From: Pelecanus crispus
Lineage: Eukaryota > Chordata > Aves > Pelecaniformes > Pelecanidae
Direction of reading: 5' to 3'
Assembly (NCBI RefSeq): GCF_030463565.1
Contig: NC_134643.1
Span: 75,079,721 to 75,143,720, forward strand
Length of the DNA: 64,000 bases
Of the stretch, positions 1-12,389 are shown piece by piece. Numbering within the stretch: the stretch's first letter is position 1; each line of letters opens with the position of its first letter. The translations under genes and the position numbers were made by a program. Below the pieces are notes generated by a model. It ran no database searches. It worked only from the letters and a program-made list of their open reading frames with translations, and was not told the origin of the DNA.

Positions 1-921
1 TCCAGCTGTCACGATGGCTGTAATGTAGAAGCTAAATGCACAACCTTCATCTTGAATGTCTGAATTTCGGTGATACTTGGGCATAAATCAAAGTAGTACA
101 TGACCCTAATTTGTTATTCATAGTCACTTGCATGCTTGCACCTTGATACCTCCAATTCTTACATAGGATGAAGTGAATGGGTGGTCCCATTTACCTTGGA
201 AACAATTTCATTCCTTTATGACTTTATACATTAAAGGGACAGGTAGTATTACCTCATAAAATAGAGCACCTGTTGTAGAAGGGCAATTTAGCAAATATTA
301 CCATATGCTATTGCAGATGAAAATCCAGAGTTATGCTTATGGAAAGGTCTAATGTTGCCCTTTTGTGTGTATATCAAACGATCCAAAAGAGTTAACATGA
401 ACTAAATAATTGAAACTACCTTTAAAATGATCAAGAGGTTTTACCCATCTGTCTTTTGTGCATCTTAGCTCATTGTTTATTACTGGTTTTACAAACTAAT
501 GTCATAATACCCTTCCAACAGAGTTACTCATTTACTTTCTTCCCTTAAGGCCTGCAGTTTGTTCCAAGTTTTATTTTAGAGTATACCTGGTGCATTAATG
601 AAGTGCGGCATATGACTTCTTAGTAGGTACACAGCTATTGCTAATTCAGTTTTGCCTATTAGAGCATTTCACATGATATTTGATAAAAACACTCTTAGTA
701 AGCACAGAAAATATATTGCTTTTCCTGGTATACGAATAGGGTTTAATTCCACAAGGTTCTGATTGTATTAATTTCCACTAGCATTCAGAGAGATCAGTGC
801 TATACAAGTCATGTCCACTTGTTTAATTTTCTTTAGACTGTCATCTTAGGGTCATCACTTCTTTCATAAATGCTTGTATTTGCATTACCCTTACTGAGAA
901 TGAGCTTTTTTTTAAACTTTG
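1..921. other. AT-rich non-coding flank, nothing recognised
   Basis: This is ordinary AT-rich avian non-coding DNA. No repeat, exon or RNA gene was recognised. It is either upstream flank or intron 1 of BCAT1, depending on where exon 1 lies. Confidence 0.5.
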
Positions 922-1316
922 ACACTGAGAGGCTGAGGGAACTGGTTTTGTTCAGTCTGGAGAAGAGGAGGCTTTGGAGTGACATAATAGCAGCCTTCCA
1001 AAATCTAGAGGAAAATCAAAGAGGTGAGGCCAGGCTCAGCAATGATGTATGGTAGGAGGACAAGAGACAATGGCATAAATTGAAATGAAAAAGGTTCAGA
1101 CTGGATACAAGGGAAAATTCTCCCCACAAGGACAGTCAGGCGGTGGAACGGATTGCCAAGAGAGGCTGTGCAGCCTCCATCCTTGGGAGCTCTCAATACC
1201 CAGCTGGATAAAGCCTTGAGAAACCTGGTCTGAGCTCAGAGCTGACCCTGCTTTGAGCAGGAGGTTGGACTAGAGACTTCCTGAGGCCCCTTCCAGCCTG
1301 GATTTTCCTATGGTCC
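922..1316 (+). mobile_element. CR1 LINE, 3' fragment
   Basis: This is a diverged, 5'-truncated CR1 copy. It begins in the segment encoding [16 protein letters not shown], matching the C-terminal ORF2 region of the better-preserved copies in this window. It continues through a degraded 3' region (ggtggaacggattgcc, ggttggactagagactt, ccttccagcctggatt). The frame is broken soon after the start. The 3' octamer tail is reduced to tcctatggtcc. Confidence 0.85.
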
Positions 1317-4300
1317 TGGAAAAAAGCTTATGAACGACGATTTTTTTTTTTTCTTTAATCCAGTCTTAGTCTTTGACACAGTACTGTGGATCAGTATGTG
1401 TTTGTCCAGAGCTCTGCTTGCTACACTTTTAACAGTACAAAGAATTCTGTGCAAAGATGTTCTTTAAAATCACCACTACAGGCAGATTTCTTTCTGGAAG
1501 GTAATTTCTTTAACATGTCAGTATAGTAGTAATATTTTGTTCCTCTCTATTATCTTGAGGAACTCCAAGTCCTTAACAGAAGAGGTTGAACAGTAATGTT
1601 GGTGCAAGTCTCTTCACAAGAATGCTACTTTATGTGGACCCTCTGGAGTTTGTTTGTTGGGGATTTCTTTTTGTATTTTTTTTTTTTTTTTTTTTTGGTG
1701 GTGTGTGTCCCGTCCCGTCCCCCCCCCCCCCCCCCCCCCGGAAGCCTAGTTGCTTTAATTACCTCATTAGGATCCATGGGAAGTTTTATCAATACTCCAT
1801 CAGTGTGCCTACCACTGAGCCAGGAAAGAAGACTGTACCTCCTTCCTACACTCTCAACACCTTCTGTCTAAGTACTGTACTTGCTTTCCCCATCCTCATC
1901 AGAGAGCCAGACTAGTACTTTTTCTCATAATCAGAATACATCCTAGTTTTGTTAGACTTTTTTTTTTCCTTACCATCTATTTTAAGAATAATTCTTTAAA
2001 CAAGGATTATTGTACCTGTAGGCACTGGCCATGGGAAGGGAAGAGGTATGTCAAAACTCCTAGGGAAGTTGCTAATGTCAAGGGAAAGTTAAGACGATAT
2101 CTCAGGGATTCAAACACCTTTTTCTTAAGGTTGCGGTTTTTATAATACTGGTGGCTTTTTAAAAACTAACAGCTTCTTGTTGGTTTTGAAATTAATTCAC
2201 AAGGTCTTCTTTTTACTTCTTTTCTATGCAACTGACTGCAAGTAAAGTTCAATGTACTGTTAGAATTCTTACCACTTTAGAAAAGGTTCTGTCTAGTAGT
2301 TTTCACTTCTGTAATATTTGACGTTAAATTTTCTAAATTGTGTAATTTTTCCTTGGATATGTGGAAAATAAAACACTGGCAAAACTGTATGAAGCATAGA
2401 AAAAAAGGACACCTTTTTTGATTTTCTGGAATGTGAACTTGAAATTGCTATATCACTTTAAATTACTATATCTTAAATATAATATATAAACATACCATAC
2501 AAAATTGCATAGTCTACTCTTACAATTAAATTATTAATTCACAAGGTTTTATACAACTGCATATCATCACGCAATTTGTTAAAAATCACATAAAGTACAC
2601 TTAAAATCAGCAGTAATAGTATAATTTCTGTTGATGCATGGAGTTTCTCACCCTCCAGTAAAATAAGGGAAATTCTTAATCAAATCAATATGGGGAAGAA
2701 ATAGCAAATTTTAATACTTGCAGCATCCTCAACATATTTAACAGGCTAGTTCTTAAGTAAGTTTCTTACCAGATGCATGATGCAGGTTTTATTTCCCTGA
2801 TTTTACAGTTTGAGGAAACAGGTGGAGAGGTTACGTTTTTGATCCTGAACAAATAAAAGCATAAGTAATTTTTTAAATAGGATCTATAGTTTTAAAATAT
2901 TCAGAACTACCATAATAATTTTTGAGAATGGAACATCAAAGATTTATTAAGATCATCGAATTATCAAGGTCACAGTCAGTGCTAGTGTTAATAGTCAACA
3001 CTGTAAGTCCTTCTGAATCCTGCCCTATACTGTGGCAGTGCCTAGTTACAAACTCGAAGAAACCCCTTCCTAATTGCTAGAAAGTATTGGCTGAAGTATA
3101 GGGGGTGAAAGCTATAAAAATGAATAGTTGTGCACTAGTATAAAAGCGTAACGTGAGCCAAGTTTATTCCTTACACAACATGAGGTAGTAGTTGTAGCAT
3201 AGGGTGTTACAGCATACAGTGGCTACACAGCCACAATTTTTGCCACAGCTGTAACAGCTGCATGTGTACATGCATGCATGCAGGAAAAAAAAAAATCATA
3301 TTGTATTCACAGGTACATATTTAAGGCATTTATCCATCAAGAGTATATCATCTGTTTTTTAAGCAAGTATGGTGGTTAGATATGCTGTAACCTATTTATA
3401 CGTGTGTGGGAACTAAATTGCAGACTCTGCCTTAAACTGGATTAACTGACTTTAGAAACAGAAGTGCAGTTTGCCAGACAAATGAAACAAAGTTTCCCAT
3501 GCCAGGAGGTGTTGTGTTTCTGTAATCATAAAGCAAGTCCATTGGGTTGTTCGACTGTATTTGGTTCAGTTAGTTTTTCTTCTTTCTATATCCTTCTAAT
3601 ACAGCTGTGCTTTTTTCTGCATCTCATCCTGTGCTGTGGCCCAGTCCGTGGCCCAGGCTTCGTCCTCAATATTACACAGTGCTTTATAGAATACAAAGAC
3701 AAGTTCCATAGTCTATGCTTTTTTTCATGTTGACATGTGTTTGTACCGTTAGAATAGCCTCATTTTTTTTAGTATTATCCTTTGCCTTTCAACACCTTTT
3801 CAGAGATGATTTTTGGCATTTACAGGTTGATTCTCTTCTTGACAGCTGGAGATAAAAGTTCAGTAACATCAGCATTCCTTTCTGGTTCTCCATTTTGCTG
3901 AAAATGCTGCAATTACAATTGTTTCCTTTTGGATTTTAAGTGGTTTTGCTGTAGCCAGCAATGTTTTCATTGTGTCAATTAGGCAAAATATTTATTGTAA
4001 CATACATATAAAATTAATGTTCTGTCCTGCCATTTCCAGGTGAACTGGATTTCAACAGTGGACAAATCAGATCCAATTCTAAACTGTTTTAAGATGCTTA
4101 AGATTAGCTTCATAAATTCAGAAATGTCAGAGACATCCTAGTCAAGAGCATTGGTATTCATGTGGGTTGAAGCTGGGCAAAACCCTTGGTTCATGGGAGT
4201 GTTATAAATACGTCATTTGTCAATTTAGATTTATTGAGCTGAGCAGGGCTGCTTGATCATTGATACAGTTGTTGAACTAACTGTAAGAGGACGAGCCTCC

Positions 4301-5759
4301 ATTACTTGTCATAGGCCTGTTTATTATCTTCCTTACTAGTGCCATTTCTTAGTATTTCAAAGGTATCATTTTTCTAATAGAGACTGTATCACTCTTGATT
4401 TGTGATGACCTTTTACCATGCTATAATTTTGGCAAAGGGCCTCTGCTTTGCGTTCTTAATATGTGCTTAATGCTAACACCTCTACAAATACCTCATCTGT
4501 GACCATACGTTTTCAAGGCCACTTTTAATGTGCTGAGTGCTATTTTGCTCTCAAATTCCCTGGGCAGAATCCAGTTTGCTCTGGGCACTGTCAACAAGTG
4601 ATAGGGGATTTCAGATGAAGGGCTTGCTCACAGGGTACTTAGAAAGGACACACAGGGTAACTTTAATGTGACTCCAAAATTTTGGAGAGTTATAATGCTT
4701 GATTTTTCCCTGTCTTAGTGTTGTGACACAGTTGAATATATACTAAGTAGGTGGAGTATCTGGCTTTGTCACTAGTTTAAAGTATTTTACCTCTTTTGAG
4801 CAGACATTATCAAGTAAAGCAGCATCTTGTGGCATTTATCTTGGTGTTTTTCCACGTTCAAGGGAGTAATGCGTGACACTGTACAGTGACACTGTAGTTG
4901 TGCTCTGCTTTCCTTGGCTTGTTAGTAAACTTCCATGGGATTATTTACATTTGCTTGGTGTGGTGGATTATGCTTACTCCCTTTTGTTGCACCCACTGAA
5001 ACTCATGAAGACTGTAAAGCAAGAGAAGTTCCTAGCATATTCTGAGCTGGATGTCTATCATGCAAATATGTTCCCACTCTGTAGTTTGTTGTTAATTTGA
5101 ACAAGAACATGAACGTCATTGTAGGTGCTGTCTTCAGACAGGTTCTAAGAATTTTCTGTGTGGGTTAGCCTTATTCCTAGTGCCCCTTACATCAAGAGGA
5201 AAACTTGAACTTCCTTTCTACTTTGTTGAATTGTGTCCAGTTAAATCAAATTAAGGCAGTGTTTGAACGCACAGAAAAAGACACGTCACAAGGATATAAC
5301 CCAGGCTTTGGTAAAAGCCAGGAAAGATCTCCCATTACTTCAAACCAATTATGCCAGGCTTAAAACCCACCAGAGCTAGTATAGGCAGGTCTTCTGCAGC
5401 TGTCACCTGTGAGCTGTTATGCAAGAAGCTTTCATAGGGCATAGCTGTGAGTAGAGTGCACAGCCAAAACCACATCAATTATTTACACTTGTTCTTCCTT
5501 GAGAAGAACTGTAATGGATCTGATGGGTATGTCTCTATAAGGAAGAGGAGCTACAGATTTAATTCCTGGGGAGCTGTGCACACCCTATTCTGGCACCTGT
5601 CCACCTCCCAGTGAATTCTCTGAAGCAACTGCCAACCAGCGTGAGGCATGCTGATGGCACAATCTATGCTTAAATTTCCTGTCTGTGGAAGAGATACTTC
5701 TACCTTCCTTCACTTAGGTGTCATGACTGTAGAGGCAGTATTAATTCTTAAGGCCTTCA
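1317..5759. other. Non-coding flank, mostly unique sequence
   Basis: The only structure I recognise here is the T/C homopolymer cluster at 1676-1739 and a short alternating purine-pyrimidine stretch (tgtacatgcatgcatgca) near 3261. Small open frames at 3464-3733 and 4873-5100 have no recognisable protein character. No splice-flanked exon was recognised. Confidence 0.4.
1676..1739. repeat. T21 ... C21 homopolymer cluster
   Basis: There is a run of 21 T (1676-1696), then a short G/T-rich and cccgt spacer, then a run of 21 C (1719-1739). On the minus strand the C run is a 21-base G tract able to form G-quadruplexes. Exact lengths are probably unreliable in any assembly. Confidence 0.9.
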
Positions 5760-7006
5760 GGTATTTTATGACCTGGTGACCCGCCTGGTAGATGATGGAA
5801 AGGCTGTGGATGTCATTTACCTGGACTTTAGCAAAGCTTTTGACACCATCTCCCATAATATTCTCCTTGGGAAGCTGGCAGCTCATGGCTTGGATGGGCA
5901 TAGTCTTCACTGCGTAAAAAACTGGTTGGGTGGCTGAGCCCAGAGAGTAGTTGTAAATGGAGTTAAGTCCAGTTGGCAGCCGGTCACGAGTGGTGTTCCC
6001 CAGGGCTCTGTTTTGGGGCCAGCCTTGTTTAATATCTTTATCGATGATCTGGATGAGGGGATTGAGTGCACCCTCAGTAAGTTTGCAGATGACACCAAGC
6101 TGGGTGGGAGTGTCGATCTGCTCGAGGGTAGGATGGACCTGCAGAGGGACCTGGACAGGCTGGACCGATGGGCTGAGGCAAACTGTATGAGGTTTAACAA
6201 GGCCAAGTATCGGGTCCTGCACTTCGGGCACAACAACCCCATGCAACACTACAGGCTTGGGGAAGAGTGGCTGGAAAGCTGCCTGGCGGAAAAGGACCTG
6301 GGGGTGTTGGTAGACAGCCGGCTGAACATGAGCCAGCAGTGTGCCCAGGTGGCCAAGAAGGCCAACAGCATCCTGGCTTGTATCAGGAATAGTGTGGCCA
6401 GCAGGAGCAGGGAGGTGATTGTCCCCCTGTACTCGGCGCTGGTGAGGCCGCACCTGGAATACTGTGTCCAGTTTTGGGCCCCTCAATACAAGAAAGACAT
6501 TGAGGTGCTGGAGCGTGTTCAGAGAAGGGCAACAAGGCTGGTGAAGGGTCTGGAGCACAGGCCTTATGAGGAGCGGCTGAGGGAACTGGGGTTGTTTAGC
6601 CTGGAGAAGAGGAGGCTGAGGGGAGACCTTATCGCTCTCTACAACTACCTGAAAGGAGGTAGTAGTGAGGTGGGTGTTGGTCTCTTCTCCCAAGTAGTTA
6701 GCGATAGGACGAGAGGAAATGGTCTCAAGCTGCGCCAGGGGAGGTTTAGGTTGGAAATTAGGAAAAATTTCTTTACGGAAAGGGTAGTCAAGCATTGGAA
6801 TAGGCTGCCCAGAGAGGTGGTGGAGTCCCTATCCCTGGGGGTGTTCAAAAAACAGGTAGATGTGGCACTTGGGCACATGGTTTAGTCTAGTCTACCCTTG
6901 ATTGGTTTAGTGTGGACTTGTTAGTGTAGGTTAATGGTTGGACTGGATGATCTTAAAGGTCTTTTCCAACCTAAACGATTTTCTGATTCTATGATTCTAT
7001 GATTAC
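5760..7006 (+). mobile_element. CR1 LINE, truncated ORF2 with near-intact reverse transcriptase
   Basis: This is a 5'-truncated CR1 retrotransposon. One frame (codons starting at 5761) runs from the palm domain (VDVIYLDFSKAFDTISH, RT motif A) through [10 protein letters not shown] to the catalytic FADDTKLGG box and the C-terminal region, ending at the TAG just before 6888. That frame is interrupted by a single in-frame TGA at 5935-5937. The 3' UTR is typical (ggttggactggatgatctt, ggtcttttccaacctaaacg) and ends in octamer repeats (gattctatgattctatg) near 6985-7003. The endonuclease domain and ORF1 are missing, so the copy cannot be autonomous. The low number of lesions suggests a fairly young insertion. 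Confidence 0.95.
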
Positions 7007-10000
7007 AGTGAGAAGATTTGTTTAAAGCTTATAAATAATGAAGGTTTCAGTCCTTTATCTGGAACAAACAGTAAAATATCTGCAAACATCATACAGACCA
7101 GCCCACCATCAGAATTCAAGAGAAAGCACAGTATTTGCAACACCTCCAGACAGAGCTTGCTGTCTTTCTGGGTTTTTTTTCCTAAGCTGGCTTGCATCAC
7201 CCATTTATAGAGACCTAGTAGGCCACTCAGTCTACTGTAAGCCTTGAAAGCTCAAGTCTGGGTCCTTCTGCAGCATTGTGGCCAAATGTCCAGGCAGAAC
7301 ATATATCTAGGTGTATACAGTTCTGCCTGCGAGCAATAAAACAGGACTTTGCTCAGCCATTTGAAAAGACCTACATAGTAGAGAAGCACATTTATAAGGA
7401 GTATTCCTCTGACTAGTCAGGCAGAGTGTACCTGCACTATTGAACCCATCAGATCCCCAGGTTAGATAGCTGCTGCCATGCTTTATCAGCTTCATCTGTT
7501 GGACACTTAACAGCTAGACAAACCACTTGGGAAGCAGGGAACAGGCAATAACTGCACTAACAGCCTAACGCAATACAGAAAGTCATGCTTCTTGTGCTTT
7601 TGCACCAGTGGCATTTGATACTCGGTGATGAATTAAATAAGCCATGCAAAGTTATCAGGGCTAGATGTGATATCAACCCAGCATATGTCTGCCCTTTACA
7701 GACCAGCAACCACATGCGCAGTTGCATAATGTTTTATTGTACTTAGTGTTATTTGAGAGCCAGCTGTGTAAATTACCATTTTATTATCTCTAGTGGGACT
7801 GTATACAGGACTTGTGGTGAAAAAAGTAACTCCTTTCTCCTACAAAAGCTTTTTTTTTTTTCCCCCCAGAGCTTTTGCTTTCAGTGTGTGATTCATCATT
7901 GCTCAGCATCTTATGTAAACCTTTATTCCAGTACAAAATGGACTTAAATGGGACACGGTCTAAGCACTCTGAGAATAGCTACAAATGATCCCTTATACAG
8001 GCCAGTGATTCAGGCCTGACCCTGTGTTTCATCTGGTTCTACTGTAGTTATGAGGGAGCTTGCAAACAGGAGTATGTCCTTAAATACAGGTTTTTGTCTA
8101 CAAGCTCTTTTCTTTAAGCATGTCAGTTCTTATTTTGGAATCCATCACTGTCTGTGCTGTGGTCTGGGTGGTTTTTTTTTTCCCTAGGAGTCTACAATGA
8201 TTTATTTGCAAACTACAGAAGCTTTGGTCTCCCACACTAAATTGTCTGCTTCCAGTTCTAAACCCTCAGTAACTCTTCAGACAATGATTTTATTTGTTTC
8301 TGTTGTGTATGCATTCATGTTATTCAAATTATCATTTGGTAATTGCATCAAGCCACTTGTCTTGGTCATCAGCTGCAGGATCTCTGTGTAGTTTCCACCA
8401 TCAGGGAATTTCACAAATAAATTGTAAGGTATATTTTATGCATCTTTAAATCAGATCTGTACTTTACCTGTACAGCTGTCTCAGGATAAAATCTATAGCC
8501 AGTATAACTGAATCCCTGAGGAAAATAAGCAGAATAATTTTTATTGTGCTTAGGGTCATCTTTGCTGGTATAACAGCGCAGTTAAAAATACATCCCATAG
8601 TTCTGGTTAACTTTACTATAAAATCTTAAAAAGCTAATTTAGTACCTGGCATCATAGAATACATGAGTGAAGAGCAATGTTAGAGAAAACTTAATGAACA
8701 CAAGCTTCCTTGTGGCTAACAGCAAAGCCCTTTCACAGTGGTAGGGAAAAGTACATAATAGCATTTATACGCTTTCTTGTCGCCAGTTTGATGTAAAAGA
8801 CCTCATATCAATGAGAACTGGGCCTAAACATGATGGTGGCTTTCAGAATTTTCATTTATTTTGTTTGAGCAATAACCGTATCACATAGCCATGAGACACT
8901 ATCTAGTTAGAAAACAGGCGGATGAATTTATAGGTCAACTAGATCCAGCTGGTTGCTTTAACATGTTTTTCTTTATGCCGTTCTAGCAAACAATGCACTT
9001 GTTAAAAACCTAATTAATGCCAGAGCAGACAAACAAACCAACAAAAGAGGCACTTAGAGGCACTGTTCACAGGAGTGAGAGATGGAAGAGCTCCATTAGG
9101 TCATCTGCCTATTCCCCTAATAGTACGAGGCTGTTTTCCTCAATCAGAAGGGAAGAGTCAGTGAACTGAGCAAGAGGGTAAAGACAGAGGAAATGGCACT
9201 GGGGAGTGACAGAGCAACAAGAGGGTCATAGGAAGGAAAACAAACAAGAACAGTATGAGCAGTGGGCTTAGAAATTAAGGTTAAAGCACATTGCGTTTGG
9301 AGGCCGTTCGCAAAGGGGATTTCTTTAAAGAAGCTTGCCTATTTCTGTAAAGAAAATAGGAAGGAGGATTGTATGGTTGTGCAGGAAATGTATTAAGACA
9401 GAACTAACTATTGAATAAAGGGACACCACGCAGAGAGGTACAGCTGCTTTATGTTCTATATTGGATGAGGCTGGTGGTAGGTTTTCAATATTTTTCAATT
9501 GGGAAGGATCCCACTTTAGAATCCATGTTGTATGAGTGTAATTCACAGCTCATGCTGTAAATTTTCTGAACTATCAGGCAAAATAATTTTAGCCTGAAGC
9601 TGAATAGATCCCTGGTCAGGTTCTCTTTAGAGCTGGTTACAACAAATTAATCTAATTTCTATTTGTGGTGAACTCTTTTCTTCCCTGTAGCCTTCTTGAT
9701 AATCCAGTTTGTCAAGCACACGTTCCTTTTGGATTTCAGAAGTAGTTATCCTTCGCCTTTCCTAGCCTTGCAGCCTTTCAGGTGAACTGATACAAGCTTT
9801 CTTGTACAACAGGTTAGGCATTACTGAACTCATTCAGGTATTAATTTAAGCACTGAGTAAAAGAATTGTCATTATTTCCTACAGAGGTTTCTCACCTGAG
9901 TGCTGACTGCGATGACTTTACTTTGGCAATATTGTCCTGCATTTATTTAATCTCGTGAAACCAACTTGGTCTGCTTTCAGGGTTGTGATATAGCTATAAA

Positions 10001-10941
10001 TGTTACTAAACATGAATCTTGGATGGACTAGCTGAATATTTCCATTTCTTTATATTCTCTGTTTTAAGGGTTTTCTAACCAGTAAGTTGCGCTCATATAA
10101 TCTGAATTGTCTTTTATTTAAACATAATAAAAACAGTGATAGTTGTTTTAAGAGAAGCATATTTCAGTTTTATTCAAACTACTTAAAATGCTTTAAAATA
10201 AACCAAATAAACTGTTCAAGCCAGAAGTAAGTGCCTGCACAGTCTTTTGGACTAATTTAATGGTAATCTATTTAAATTCAACCTTAATTTGTGCAATGCA
10301 GCTTTCTTAGATAAAGAAACTCTTGTATGTTCTAAGCCCTGATGCTTTCACTGTGATGCAAAATTATCATCGTGGATAGCAATGTGGAAGCTTTCTTTTT
10401 CTGCTATGCTAGTTGCCTTGTATTTTTCTTTATTGTATACTGTTATTACACTGCCTCACTGTTTAACCAACATTAATGCCAGCTCAAGGTTGAACAAGCA
10501 GCCACAGTAAGGTGATAATGCCCAGCTGACAACGCATCAGGGCAGATTTATGTTAGGTAAGAGTAGTCTTAAAGAAATGTGTTGGAAGTGCAGAAATCAA
10601 CACAAATGAGAATTCTTGGCGAACTAAGTAAAAAGCTAAGCACTGAAACTGCGTATGCCAAATTGTCCCTTTTTTTATCTTTGGTCCTGTTCCCTTCCCG
10701 CCCCCTCCTCCAGTGCTAATCTGTGCATACGTTGAGGTGTCTCACTGGAGCTGCTCTGGGATTTCTGCTGTATGGGTTCTTTGAATTCTTTATTGAAAAC
10801 TGGCAAGCCAATACATGGAGAGTGCTCCAACCTAACAAAGAAAGATACCTCAAAGACCTCTTTGTTGTGTGGATAAGGCATGCCATGCTATCATGTAAAT
10901 GATCCAGCCCAATGAACGTGCTTGGTGACACTTGCGTGGTA

Positions 10942-10957
10942 ACACATACATATGTGT
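10942..10957. repeat. Short perfect inverted repeat in alternating purine-pyrimidine DNA
   Basis: ACACATA, a two-base centre CA, and TATGTGT form a perfect 7-bp inverted repeat. Purine-pyrimidine alternation continues on both sides (gtatg ... catacgtac). It may form cruciform or Z-type DNA. No function is implied. Confidence 0.6.
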
Positions 10958-12355
10958 ATGTTCACGTTCACATACGTACAATATGACAGTATTAAAATAT
11001 CTTTATATCATGCATCTACTCCCATGACAGCTGAGGTAAACATGCCTGGCTGTTAGATTCCATAAATGAGCTTCCTGAGCTCTGGAAGTCTTTCATAAAT
11101 GTCGTTAACTAAATATCTTTTTAGTTGGTATTAAAAATAGTATTGTATGACTTGGCCCTACAGCAATATTCAGAATTTCTCTCTCGGTCTGACAGCGGGT
11201 GGATTTTTTTTCTTTTAAAGCTATGAACATCATTACTGTTTTTTTTCTGCAAATTCATCATTTATGTGATGTGGCTGCCAAATTGTATTAACATTTCCTA
11301 GGGGCAGATGAAAACTGTTTTGAAGTCATGGAAGTGTTTTATATGACCATAGCAATACACCGAATATGTGGCATTTGTGCACGTTGAACTGTATTTTATA
11401 CCTGGAACAGAAAGGCAACTCTGATTTGTATGGCTTTGAATGCTGAAGTACCTGTCATCACACACCTGATTTGGCTCACCTGTAGGCAGTACCATAGTAT
11501 AAGTCATGTACTGAATTCATTGATCTGCTAGATTCCTGGAATCTGATAAGTATTCTAATTTCATTATCCTTCCAGTGTAAATTGGAGCATGAAATATGTC
11601 TTAGACACTTAGTAGCCAGAAACAAGAAGGGAAAAAGCAGTAAGACACTGTTTTAGCTTGGAGAAATGTCTTAGGGCTTTCTTCATTGAAAACTGTTTTT
11701 CATATGACTTCTGACTGAGAGGAAACTCCCACTCTTTGCTGGGTCCTGATGACTGCTACAAGATAGTCTTGGTTTAAGTTTGTCTGCGCAGCAGGAGATG
11801 GGATTGCCTGAGTAGAAGGAACTATATGCAGCCATAGCTGTGTATCTGTGGCTTATTTGCTTCTTTAGGTTCTCGTCCTCCATGAAAAGCCAATGCCCAC
11901 CAACAGAGGACTGTCTACAGTTCTTTCATGGGTATGAAACTGGTTTTCAGATGTTCCCTGTCACTGGTAGTAGTCTATCCAGGGCACTGGTGCTATTGAT
12001 GAAATTCTCACTCAGAGTGGAGACATCAGAGCTGTCTGTGCACTGACTTGGATAAGCACGCACTGGTGAAACCAAAAAGATAACTAAGGATTTTGTAAAA
12101 CTGCACATCTTGAGTTGTTTTGACAAGCAGCCAATGTGATTTCCTAGCTGAAAGTGTGAACTCTGTAGAAGTTATTTGCAATTTATTTCTTCACTCCTAC
12201 CTTCCACTAGGGAAAGTTTGCTGTTCCCCAGTGGTGAGAGGAGTTATCAAACAACAGGGAAAATTAAGTGAGTGCAGAACTGATTAAATAATTAGATTTC
12301 TTCAAAAAAGGGTGACGAAGTACATGGCATATAGAGGTAACTGCATTGTTTTGGG

Positions 12356-12358
12356 TTT

Positions 12359-12388
<30 letters not shown>
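12356..12388. repeat. T13-G20 homopolymer pair
   Basis: There are 13 T followed directly by 20 G (12369-12388). The G run is a potential G-quadruplex on the + strand. Its length is likely to be polymorphic or misassembled. Confidence 0.9.

Positions 12389-12389
<1 letters not shown>

Noticed and set aside
5710..6795. 361-codon open frame on the minus strand
   Set aside because: It is the antisense shadow of the CR1 reverse-transcriptase region; the same antisense frame appears opposite the CR1 copy at 40721-41614.
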